A stretch of 21,417 nucleotides of DNA, from NCBI GenBank assembly GCA_021029095.1, contig JAJOHG010000416.1, positions 1 through 21,417 on the forward strand. The letters run 5' to 3'. Under the pieces are notes generated by a model that searched no databases, had not been told where the DNA came from, and saw nothing but the letters and a program-made list of their open reading frames with translations. A program made the position numbers and the translations under genes. Source of the stretch: Phellopilus nigrolimitatus. Its lineage: Eukaryota; Basidiomycota; Agaricomycetes; Hymenochaetales; Hymenochaetaceae. Shown piece by piece: positions 1 through 8,899 of this stretch; the first letter of the stretch is position 1; each line of letters opens with the position of its first letter.

Positions 1-3000
1 TAGGCCTCCTGTAAAAAGATTCTGCCCAAATAACACGTACTCAGGCACATGCTCGAAAATGGGTGCAGAAAGTGGCGCACCACGTAAGCGATTGGCGTAG
101 CCAAATATGGAAGGATAAAATGCTTTTATTCTTTCTTTGGCGCATACGTAGTTTGTCATTTTAGATTTTTAACCTGATTTGTCACGTGGCCTTCGTGTGC
201 AAAATTTCCAAACGGCGTTCTGTATTCTTGTGGCCGGCCACCATGAAAAGGAGACTTCAGGATAGGAATACACGGATATCTATTCCCTCTCCTTTATACA
301 CCGTGGCGTACACCGTGTTGACTGATTACGGGCATAATCGTATTTTATTAAATGTAAAATTGTAAAATTCGCATATCTTTTGCATGAAACAGGAGGCCAC
401 AAACGCAGCGAATGTATGGCTGAAATCAAGAATATACGAGGCAAAATCTTCATGCCCAGGAAATTTTACTCAAAAGAATCCTTCGAGCGCAAACGTGGAC
501 TACGAAGTCACTAGACTTTGAGGATAGCCAATTACCATAAGATACTTCCATTGCTTTTTTAGCGTAAATTGACCTATAACAAACGCCGGGCGCGAAAGTG
601 AGGGAGGGGGGACAGACCCACTATGTCCTATCATGCGATGCGAGCAAAATATAAAAACAAAAAATGACAACGACTGGATTATGTCTTCCAGCTTAACAGT
701 CTACTGTTTTTAAAGTAAATCCTGGGGAGTAAAAAGGCGAATCCTGACCGAAGAATGCAAGGTCCGGAAGCGTAATATCAAGACCGAAGGCGAAAGATCC
801 GGCGAGAATAGCTTTTAAAATAGAAAGCACGAGTTCAGCACAGAGGAGAATCTCCCGGACAGAGCCTCGGTACAAGTAGAAGCGTCCCTTTTGAATCAAC
901 AAAGCGCAGACGGGCTGCGCCAAGATCAGAGTAATACCAGCTTGGCAAGATGAAGAATCACAGCCAATTCTCAAAACTTCGTGATCATGATCATTGCCAG
1001 GGGTTGCCGCAAAGTATGACGAGCTGCGGCGTCGAGGTTCGAGCTCCGCAGATAGAGGCCTAGATAGCGCAAAGTCTCCCCTTCTGCTGCGTGGAGGTTT
1101 TATGACAGGGCCGGGTCAGCATGTTAGCTCTGACAGAAAAGATAGGCTCGGTGACCTCGGAGCTCAGCTTTTGGGTGCAGGATGGCCAGCCGTGAGCTAT
1201 TAGGAGGGTGCTTTGTAGATGTCCGATGGCAAAGGACGCTATACCCGCGAGACAATGAATAAGTGTCTCAGAAGCCAGGAGGATTCAAACTGAAGAGTCG
1301 GGCCTGAGGATTCAATACAGTGTAATCAGAACTCAAAGGCACTCTTCTTGCGGGTCCTACGCAGAAAATCAGCATTCGGCACCGGCCACCTGTTCGCAGA
1401 CACGTAAGAATGGATCAGATCGGTAATTCGATTGTATGGCCAACAAACACGCATAAAAATCCCTGAAAAACTTCGATATTAACATCCAATTCAGGTCGAA
1501 GCCGTGGAGCTGTCGTCAAGTCAGAAGAGACGTTACCTTCAGCGTTGAACCTTGGAAGTGAGAAGTCGTTCCCTTCGTGATTCTCTACTCCGCCGGTCGT
1601 TTCTAAGCCATGGACTTTGTCTGAAGGAATGACATAGAACACCGGGTGAGCCTGTGATAAACAATTTCGATAGCTTCAAAGGATATAAATCAAAAGGATC
1701 AACTCGCATAATTTTAGTTTAGTCTCCGACTCATGTCTCGGATTGACATCGTGCCAGATAACGTTAAATAGAGGGCAGGCTATGCACATACCTTAGCTCC
1801 CCGTTTTCCAACCTCCCTCCCCCCCTCTTTCTCCGCTCTCCAGGCCCCTCCGCTATCTTCCAAGCTCACAGTTTGCGAGAGGCAAAACCCAGCGTGCCAA
1901 TTATTTTGATGATCTTCTTCATGCATCCCTGGGTTAGTTTGTTTCCATTACCTAAGGTCCGCCAACTTGCAGACAGTCGCCTCGCACCAGTCCACAAGTT
2001 GTAAGATTCCTTCAGGAGAGCTCGTGCTTGGGAAGGTCCTAGCTGATGTTCCACAGTACAGACAGGAGTGCGTTTTTCGTCGCTTCTGATTAGCCAAGTA
2101 GGCCTGTGTTGACTGTTGACTACGCCGGATGGGCGCTTATAGTCTAGGACAAGGCCTCAGCGTGTGGCCCGAGCTCGTACACCCAAAATTTCCAAAGCTA
2201 AAACTGACAGTTTGTAAAGCCTAGGGATCTGTCCCCTTTAAATCGACCAATTTGCTCAACGTCTTCAAAGTTTGCTCGAAATTCGAAGTTGAACTTGACC
2301 ATAGGCCATTGTCTATGTCTGTTGGCCGGGCTCGAAACTCGCATCAGCTTCTCTCGGCGGAGACAATGGAATAGCTTACTCGCGGTACGTGTATAATAAT
2401 TCAACTTGAAGGCACAGTGCTCAAGCGCTACTAGCGTCCGCAAATAGACGGCTGATCTGCAAGCGAGGACCGGCGATCGCACTCCTAACTCACCTTTTCG
2501 TCTACTACCGTCTTGAATTTTGGTACCTCCGATATTCCATTCGAGTCCTCACACCTTTCGCCTTGTTGACGGGGTAGGCGATGCATGCTTTCAGCTTTGT
2601 ATAGGTTCAACTCACTTCGCCTTCTACTGGTCATTTCGTCGCTCCATGGGAGCGAAGGATGTTGCGTTGTCTTCGACATGCTATAGCCTTGAGCTGACGG
2701 AGTAGGCGATCGAGCTCGACCCTTGCCCAAAGCTGATGAGTGACTGTAGCTTCCCCGTCGCTTCTTCCTAAGCACGTTCGCACGTCCTTTTATTTATTTC
2801 TGCGATTCGACTTTCCCTTCCCATGCGCCTCATTGGGCAGTTCTTCGGCCCTCTGCGCTCGCTAATTCTAGATGCGTGTCTCTTAAGGAGTTCTTGCCTC
2901 ATTTCGCACACCCTGTGGACTGGCTGTTCACTCTCAGCGCGGAATAGCAATCCGAATTTCATCTACTCTTCCTAAAATTACAATTCTGATATGCACCCTA

Positions 3001-3016
3001 TCTCCACAGATCATTA
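1..3016. other. Left flank without a supported gene
   Basis: No spliced gene with recognisable family motifs could be built here on either strand. The first 700 bases are visibly AT-rich. A pyrimidine-rich stretch lies at about 1808-1845 on the plus strand. Some minus-strand frames stay open for about 75-140 codons (693-1114, 1415-1642, 2485-2775), and one of them contains a hydrophobic segment, but none matches a family I know and several lack an ATG. The stretch begins just beyond the stop codon of the decarboxylase gene at 3017. It could hold a decayed gene or a lineage-specific one; I cannot decide from sequence alone. Confidence 0.5.
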
Positions 3017-3486
3017 TTACCTCAAGTCTAATGACGTTTCGGAAAGGACTTTGCGGGTCTCTTCCAGTATGAGACCGAACGCAGCATCTATATGCCTCTC
3101 CTCCGTTCGCGCAGCACCCACCGCGAACCGGATGCAGAAAATGCCGTTTAACTCTGTCTTTGTGATCGCAATGTCTTTACGCGCGGACAGTTTCTCGTAC
3201 AACTTCTGTGTCAAGATCGTTTGTATACCGGATTTGTTCGCTACTCCTTCAGGAGCCTGAACACAGAAGACGCTTAAAGCGAACGATGGGGCGGTCAGGA
3301 GGAATAGCTCGGTGGAGGAATCGATAAGAGAGGCGAAGCGGTTGTTCAGGTTGATGCCCTGTGATTCTCAGTATGCTTGATTTATTCACGGATTGCTTCA
3401 GCACATACCTTTCGAATGTAATCCTGGAAGCCTTTTACACCGTAGCTTCGCAGCACAAACCAGAGCTTTAATGATCTGAAGCGACG
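3017..3486 (-). pseudogene. Aromatic-L-amino-acid decarboxylase, 3' part (exons 10b-11), cut off by retrotransposon
   Basis: This is the C-terminal part of a PLP-dependent group II decarboxylase whose 5' part lies at 9115-10757. Exon 10b is 3409-3486, a 50-bp intron is 3359-3408, and exon 11 is 3017-3358 ending in TAA. Read from the insertion point it begins [19 protein letters not shown], the strongly conserved segment following LGRR in DOPA/tryptophan decarboxylases, and runs to a C-terminal motif NGIFCIRFAVGAARTEE typical of the small domain. About 138 residues are encoded here. No promoter or ATG of its own is visible, and a Ty3/Gypsy LTR in the same orientation sits directly upstream at 3487-3701. 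The part carries no internal stop or frameshift, so it was functional until very recently. Calling it a decarboxylase rests on remembered family motifs; substrate cannot be told. Confidence 0.85.
3482..3486 (+). repeat. Target-site duplication, left copy (CGACG)
   Basis: Five bases CGACG immediately precede the TG that opens the left LTR. The same five bases follow the CA end of the right LTR at 9115-9119. This is the 5-bp duplication expected from a Ty3/Gypsy integrase, and it falls inside exon 10 of the decarboxylase gene. Confidence 0.93.
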
Positions 3487-3701
3487 TGGAACACACCGAG
3501 AGGGTGTGAACACTAAAACAGACTGGAGAATATTCTGTAATTCGAGTGAGAGAAGAATCTAATTGATACAATAGCGCGCATACCTGTAATTCGAGTGAGA
3601 GAAGAATGAAACTCGAATTACGGCGCGCGCGCAGAAGTGTACGTTACGAGAAAGGAAATGATTATCTAATGATGATCGGCGGTTGTAACCGGGAGGTTAC
3701 A
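3487..3701 (-). repeat. 3' LTR of the chromovirus
   Basis: A 215-bp long terminal repeat bounded by TG and CA, reading as identical to 8900-9114. Each end carries a short palindrome: CACACC/GGTGTG around a 5-nt loop (3492-3508) and TGTAACC/GGTTACA around GGGA (3684-3701). A 24-bp direct repeat is present at 3535-3558 and 3584-3607, and an 11-bp inverted copy of its core (actcgaattac) follows at 3611-3621, next to a CG-alternating run. The LTR lies directly upstream of the 3' fragment of the decarboxylase and in sense with it, so it could act as its promoter (inference). Confidence 0.96.
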
Positions 3702-3710
3702 CTCCTCCCC
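3702..3710 (-). other. Polypurine tract
   Basis: On the element's coding strand the nine bases abutting the 3' LTR are GGGGAGGAG. This is the expected position and composition of the plus-strand DNA primer (polypurine tract) of an LTR retrotransposon, and it supports both the element's orientation and the LTR boundary. Confidence 0.85.
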
Positions 3711-3743
3711 ACTGTGAAAATTTGGAAGGGGATCGGGATTAGG

Positions 3744-3883
3744 AGTCATCTACGGGAAGTGAAGGCAGAAGTCCGATAGTGTCCATCAAGGCTAGAGAGA
3801 CCATGAGTCCGTGAAGGCAAAAGGGTCGAGAGTAAATGGAAGTCATCTACTGGATTTGAAGGCAGAGGACCGAGACAGTGTAG
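3744..3883 (-). repeat. Degenerate repeats in the element 3' untranslated region
   Basis: A unit starting agtcatctac and containing gaaggcaga and an agtgt end occurs at about 3744-3782 and again at 3841-3883. A weaker copy (catgagtccgtgaaggcaaaag) lies between them at about 3801-3825. These sit between the Gag-Pol stop codon and the polypurine tract. Their role is unknown. Confidence 0.55.
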
Positions 3884-6800
3884 TTAGGAACGGAGGTGGC
3901 CGAGCCAGATATCTAAGGCTTCGCAGTCGTCGAGTTCGCGAGCGGGTAGCCAGAGGTCGCCTTCGGGACCTTCGCCGCGCCAACGGACGAGGTATTGGAA
4001 GCCGCGACCACGCCGACGTTGATCGAGGATTTGTTCGACCTCCCATTCCTCGAACCCTTCGGGTGTGAGGATGGGGGGCGGACGTGTAAGAGCGCGTGAA
4101 GGGAATGCCTGGTTATCGTTTTCGACATACCGTTTGAGCTGCGAGGCGTGAAACGAGAGGCATTTGCCGCGGGCATGCGGGAGCTCAAGTTGGTAAACGG
4201 AGCTGTCCGGATAGGCTTGCGCGACACGATACTTCCCGTCCCAGCGTGGCATGAATTTGGCGACGCGTCCGTCGCCATTTTGCATGTAGTCACGCCGGCG
4301 GTGGAGGGTGGAGAGCATGACAAAATCGCCCACCGCAAACCGGTCTTCGGGTGCGCGTTTTTTGTCTGCTTGTCTGGCTTGCGTGACTTTGGCGAGAATA
4401 AGCGCATCACGCGCTTGCGCGCAGTCGAGTTCAAGTCGCTGGAAGAGCTCCAGCGCGCGAACGTCGTCGGGAATGGATTCCGGGGGTGTCTCAAGAGGGA
4501 CGAGGGGGGGTATGACGCGCGGCGAGCGACCGAGGTGAAGCTGGAAGGGAGAGAAACCAGTCGACTCGTTGACAGTATTCATTAGTTCAAAACGGACGCG
4601 CGGTAGTGCTTCGACCCAGCCGGTTTGGCGGCGAGAGACATAAAAACGTAGAGCTTGAATGACAGTTTTATTTGTTCGTTCGCTGCGACCGTCGGTTTGC
4701 GGGTGGTAGGAGGTACTCATCTTTAGTTTCACGCCCGAGAGCCGGTGCAGGGACTTCCAGAAGCGAGATAGGAAAAGATGGTCGCGATCGCTGAAGATGT
4801 TGAGGGGTAGGCCGTTCTCGCAGTACCAGTGATCAAAGAAAAGGCGAGCGAAGGCTTCCGCAGTGATGTCGGAGTTACAAGGAATGAGACGGAGGTCAGC
4901 ACCCAGTTGGTCGGTAATCGTACACAGATAGTTAAAACCGTGATCGAGCGGCAACGGGCCGACAAAGTCTATGAAGATGTTATCGGCCCTTTCTTCCGCA
5001 ACCGCAATGGGATGGAGAGGGCCGGCGGGCTTCTTGGTGGACGCTTTGTTTCGTTGGCAGGAGTCGCACTGAGGTATGTAGGCCTTTTCCAGATCAGAAC
5101 GCATGTTTGGCCAGTAGAAGGAAGACCGGAGAGTAGCATAGGTCTTTGCGGAGCCGTAGTGACCCAGGGAGTCATGAGCGAGGCGAAAAAGCGTTTCGTG
5201 GAGCTCGGCGGTCCGCGGAACGACCAGGCGGTCACCGAGGAATATCAAGCCATTGTCGACGCGGATGCCGAGCGATGCAGTAGGATTAGCCAGGAGATGC
5301 GCAGAGAACGGATCAGCAGCATAGCCAGCGCGGATCTTTCGAAGGAGCTGCTCATCAGAAGCTATCGAGAGGACAGCCGCCGAAAGATAAGACGTTGCTG
5401 ATCGGGCGGTGCCGGTGTCTTCCTCGTCAGGAAAACGCGACAGCCCGTCAGCTACGACGTTTAGCTCACCAGGCACATAGCGGATGTCAAAAACGTACTG
5501 AGCCAGAAACTCTTGCCAACGCGCCTGACGGCGGGAGAGGTCCTTCTGAGTCAGGAAGTGTTCGAGCGTCTTGTGATCGGTGTAGACAGTGAAGGAAGTC
5601 CCAAGAAGGTCGGAGCGGAACTTTTTGAGTGATTTGACAATAGCGAGGAGTTCCTTTTCATGCACAGGGTAGTTTAGTTCAGCACCACGCAGTGGAGTCG
5701 AGTCAAACGCGACCGGACGAGCAGTGTCCGGGGTCGGGCCGAAGGAAAGAACAGCGCCAGTCCGGCGGTCGCTGGCGTCAGTATGCAGAAAGATCTTATT
5801 GTCGCCAGGGTTCTTGTGATCGATCGTCATCAGACAGCGAGCGGAGAGGACAAGTTTCTTGATGTTGCCGAAGGCTTGTTGGGATTGGCTGGACCAGGGT
5901 GGGAATTCTTTCTCGGCGTCTTTGGTGGTGAGTTTGTTGAGGACGGAAGTGTAGTCGGCAAGGTTTGGGAGGAACGGAGCGATGTAGCGGACAAGACCAA
6001 GAAAGGAACGGACATCAGATGCGGAACGGGGTTGCGGCCATGCGGCGATTTTTTCTGTCTTCTTCGGGTCGGCCTGGATGCCAGCTTGAGAGATTTGGTG
6101 ACCGAGGAAGTCGAGCGAGGTGCAGAACAGTTTGGTTTTCTTGGACGAGCAGTACAATTTGGCCTTGGCGAGGGCATCGAGGACCGTGCGGACGTTGCGG
6201 ATGTGATCCTCGAGGCTATCTGACCAAATAATAATGTCATCGAGGTAACAGTGGCAGATCTTACCGATCAGACCAGCGAGTGCCTTTTCCATGCGACGTT
6301 GGTGGGTAGCCGGTGCGTTACGGCAACCCATCGGCATCACTGTCCATTCGTATAGCCCATGCGGGGTATTGATGGCAGTGAGGGGTATTTGATCCGGACG
6401 AACCTTCGTTTGGAAGAAGGCATTCGTCATGTCTATCTTGCCCCAGATCTTACCGCGTGCGCAATCGGCGAGAATGTCGTCAACGCGCGGAAGCGGATAG
6501 CTATCGGGTTCGGTGTTCGCATTGAGTTCGCGGAAGTCGCAGAGCATGCGCGGAAGCGCGAGTGGATCCGCCTTAGCAAGTAAGAAGGCCGGGGACGCGT
6601 GCTTGCTGTTAGACGGACGCAAACGCCCGGCGTCTAAGTGCTGTCTGAGGAGTGTTTCCCAAGCTTCCCGATACTTGCGTGGGGAGGAGTATTGCCTCGT
6701 GCGTATACGCTTCTCCGCATCTTTCAGGGTGAACTCATGGAACACATCATCCGGCAGATCGTCGACGTGAGGGATGTCAAGAGGGAAAAGACGAGCGTAT

Positions 6801-8623
6801 GCCTTCCGCATGGTCTCCTCCTCTTCGATGAGCCGTTGCTGGAAGGCCGCGAGCGTAATGCGATCACGGACTAAGGCAACAACGTCAGGCTGCCACCTGG
6901 ACGAATGCTCGCGATCGCACGCTTTGCGTCGCGCGCATGAAGTCGCTGAGAGTTCCGCGAGGACTTTTTTCTTATTCTCAGTTTGAGACTTGAGAGTCTG
7001 TAGGGCGCGTTCGCGAGGGGGAACCATCTTGAGTTTAACCTTCGGTGGTCTGTTCCCCTGTGCAGAATCTTCGTCATCCTCACAACGCGCTGTCGTCAGA
7101 CTGAGCGGCGGAGGATGGAGTAAGTCGTAGTCGGCATGTTTAGCGTACGCGGACCGGAGCTCATGATCAAGAACAATTGAATTCGCGGCAAGAAAGGGGC
7201 CGCCAAGAATTATTGGGGAACAGAGAGACGGCGCGACGATGGCGCGAACAGTACGAGAGACGAATCGGTGGTCAGGAGAGAAAGGTTTTATGTGTACATA
7301 GTCCGTCAAGAGTGTCCCTCCACCCCCTCCTGCCATTGCGAGCGTGACGTGTTTCGGCTCGGGAAGTCGGCGGCGGCGAAGACCTAGACGGTCAACGAGA
7401 GCGTTGTCAATCAGAACTAGGGAGGAACCAGTATCAATGAGTGCGGGCACGGAGAGCGGCAATTCAGTGCTATCGAGGAGGCAATTCCAGGTGAGGTGGG
7501 GGGTCTGAAAAGGAGATACGTACTCCGAATCGTCTGACTCAGATGGCACCTCGTAAACCTGCGACGGCGGCATTTCGACGCCGACGGAGGCAACGGTGGC
7601 GGGCTCCGGCGCTGCGCTCGGGCCCTGGACCGATTGGTGTGAGAATTCTGGAAGGGCATATGCGGGGAGCTGCGGGTGCGGCGTGGAGGACGACGCTCTC
7701 ACAGCAGCGACCGTTTCCGTTTTCATGCGGAGGGGCGGTGGCACCGGCACACCAGGCGGGCGCTTACGATCTCCCTCGGCGTCGCTGATCACACTCTTGT
7801 TGTGGTAAGAGACAGGCAGCGTGCAGGAGGCAGCGCGATGGTTGGTGTAGTAGTGGCGGCAGTTGTAGCAGCCTTGGTGACGAGCAAGGATGGCGCCTTC
7901 GCGTGGCGTGAGGCCAAAGTCGACGGCACGGGCCGGGCCAGATGCGCGGGTGCGTGTGGGTGCATTCGCTGTGGTTGGCAGGGTAGCGAGCGCAGGGCGA
8001 GTCTGCGGAGGCGGGGCGCGCCTGCTTTGGGCACGCAGGGCGGCATTGAGCGAGTCGCGTTGACGTCGGACTCTTTCGTCAGTTTCGAAGGCAGCGAGGA
8101 GCCAGGCATCAAAGTTGGCGATCCCGTGGATGGCCGGAACTTCGAGCTCCTTGCGAACGTCCTCGTCGCAGTGGGCTTCGAGGAGGTCGCGGATCGCGCG
8201 ATCATCGAATACATACGTAGATCCCAGTAACGCGTCATTCTTCTCAAGGATCTCGTAGTAGAAGTCGTTTGCCTTACGCCCGTTCTGTCGGAGAGCGAGG
8301 ATTTCGGCTTTCGTGCGGGACTCCCAGCCGTATTCGAGGACAACCGGGCGCAAGAGGAGAGAGAAGGCGTCGAAGTCGAGGGCTTGGAGAGCAGCGGCTT
8401 GCGGAGAGAACCAATTGCGGATGACGCGGCCCTTAAGACCGCGAGCAGCGCGGCGGATGAGCTCTTCGTCGGTGTCGATGTCGGCAGCGATACGGTAGTC
8501 CTCGCACGCGCTCTTCCAGGTAGTGAAAAGTGTAACTGACCAGGTGCCTTCCGTAACAATTGGGATCTGGGACATCTTGGGGTGCTGTAGCACAGCGAGC
8601 GAGCGGGTGTTCGTGGCAGACAT
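3884..8623 (-). CDS. Gag-Pol polyprotein of a Ty3/Gypsy chromovirus
   Basis: One uninterrupted frame of 1579 codons. The frame is open up to 8692, but only non-ATG codons lie upstream; the first ATG, at 8623, sits in an ideal context (GCCACCATG), so I start there. Gag spans about 1-300 with a zinc knuckle C252, C255, H262, C267 (CX2CX6HX4C). The protease has ALIDTGSS with D397. Reverse transcriptase has D731 and YLDD at 793-796. RNase H has D949, E991, D1016 and D1059. Integrase has the HHCC finger H1150, H1155, C1186, C1189 and the catalytic triad D1219, D1279, E1315 (35 residues between the last two). A GPY/F-like module is at about 1456-1482 (RWDGKY, a divergent form). A chromodomain is at about 1525-1577. 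Gag and Pol are fused with no frameshift, as in Tf1-like elements, so Gag excess must arise otherwise. No defect is visible. Confidence 0.96.
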   Translation of the reverse strand: MSATNTRSLAVLQHPKMSQIPIVTEGTWSVTLFTTWKSACEDYRIAADIDTDEELIRRAARGLKGRVIRNWFSPQAAALQALDFDAFSLLLRPVVLEYGWESRTKAEILALRQNGRKANDFYYEILEKNDALLGSTYVFDDRAIRDLLEAHCDEDVRKELEVPAIHGIANFDAWLLAAFETDERVRRQRDSLNAALRAQSRRAPPPQTRPALATLPTTANAPTRTRASGPARAVDFGLTPREGAILARHQGCYNCRHYYTNHRAASCTLPVSYHNKSVISDAEGDRKRPPGVPVPPPLRMKTETVAAVRASSSTPHPQLPAYALPEFSHQSVQGPSAAPEPATVASVGVEMPPSQVYEVPSESDDSEYVSPFQTPHLTWNCLLDSTELPLSVPALIDTGSSLVLIDNALVDRLGLRRRRLPEPKHVTLAMAGGGGGTLLTDYVHIKPFSPDHRFVSRTVRAIVAPSLCSPIILGGPFLAANSIVLDHELRSAYAKHADYDLLHPPPLSLTTARCEDDEDSAQGNRPPKVKLKMVPPRERALQTLKSQTENKKKVLAELSATSCARRKACDREHSSRWQPDVVALVRDRITLAAFQQRLIEEEETMRKAYARLFPLDIPHVDDLPDDVFHEFTLKDAEKRIRTRQYSSPRKYREAWETLLRQHLDAGRLRPSNSKHASPAFLLAKADPLALPRMLCDFRELNANTEPDSYPLPRVDDILADCARGKIWGKIDMTNAFFQTKVRPDQIPLTAINTPHGLYEWTVMPMGCRNAPATHQRRMEKALAGLIGKICHCYLDDIIIWSDSLEDHIRNVRTVLDALAKAKLYCSSKKTKLFCTSLDFLGHQISQAGIQADPKKTEKIAAWPQPRSASDVRSFLGLVRYIAPFLPNLADYTSVLNKLTTKDAEKEFPPWSSQSQQAFGNIKKLVLSARCLMTIDHKNPGDNKIFLHTDASDRRTGAVLSFGPTPDTARPVAFDSTPLRGAELNYPVHEKELLAIVKSLKKFRSDLLGTSFTVYTDHKTLEHFLTQKDLSRRQARWQEFLAQYVFDIRYVPGELNVVADGLSRFPDEEDTGTARSATSYLSAAVLSIASDEQLLRKIRAGYAADPFSAHLLANPTASLGIRVDNGLIFLGDRLVVPRTAELHETLFRLAHDSLGHYGSAKTYATLRSSFYWPNMRSDLEKAYIPQCDSCQRNKASTKKPAGPLHPIAVAEERADNIFIDFVGPLPLDHGFNYLCTITDQLGADLRLIPCNSDITAEAFARLFFDHWYCENGLPLNIFSDRDHLFLSRFWKSLHRLSGVKLKMSTSYHPQTDGRSERTNKTVIQALRFYVSRRQTGWVEALPRVRFELMNTVNESTGFSPFQLHLGRSPRVIPPLVPLETPPESIPDDVRALELFQRLELDCAQARDALILAKVTQARQADKKRAPEDRFAVGDFVMLSTLHRRRDYMQNGDGRVAKFMPRWDGKYRVAQAYPDSSVYQLELPHARGKCLSFHASQLKRYVENDNQAFPSRALTRPPPILTPEGFEEWEVEQILDQRRRGRGFQYLVRWRGEGPEGDLWLPARELDDCEALDIWLGHLRS

Positions 8624-8899
8624 GGTGGCAGGAAGAGACAATTGCCCGGAAGTGACGGCGACTTCCCTGGAGCAAAACGGAACGGGTGGCACTACCCGGG
8701 AGAAGGTGGCACGGATTCCTCGGCACGATCACGCGGTGATACGGGCTTGGGAAGGGTCCACGAAGGTCGGCCGGATCACTTGCTGTGATTGAAGGCTGTC
8801 CAGACGACAACAGTCGGTCTGGAGCTCGAATGCCACTCGCTACAGACAGTGGCAGCCGTCTGTTGCGTGCGGTACAGGTTCTCGAAGTCAAAAAAAAAG
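8624..8899 (-). other. Element 5' leader, with unusual primer-binding region
   Basis: This 276-bp stretch lies between the 5' LTR and the Gag-Pol ATG. Immediately inside the LTR the coding strand reads C, nine T, then GACTTCGAGAACC. There is no TGG-initial 18-mer such as a primer site for a tRNA 3' end would need. Two sets of inverted repeats could form hairpins: TCCAGAC/GTCTGGA at 8799-8823 and TGCCAC/GTGGCA at 8831-8854. A role in dimerisation or packaging would be an inference only. Confidence 0.6.

Noticed and set aside
243..365. Short plus-strand frame of 40 codons starting in an ideal GCCACCATG context
   Set aside because: Too short, no motif, in an AT-rich non-coding stretch; a good start context alone is not evidence of a gene.
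2421..2775. Minus-strand basic, Ser-rich frame spliced to a short last exon across 2457-2493
   Set aside because: The putative intron would be only 37 nt, shorter than the others here, the frame lacks an ATG, and no family is recognisable.
8624..8692. Gag-Pol extended 23 codons upstream to 8692
   Set aside because: The codon at 8692 is GTG, not ATG; the first ATG, at 8623, has a perfect GCCACCATG context, so the shorter start is preferred.
3811..8792. Many plus-strand open frames of 60-190 codons across the retrotransposon
   Set aside because: They lie antisense to the intact Gag-Pol frame, follow its codon pattern and show no motifs of their own.
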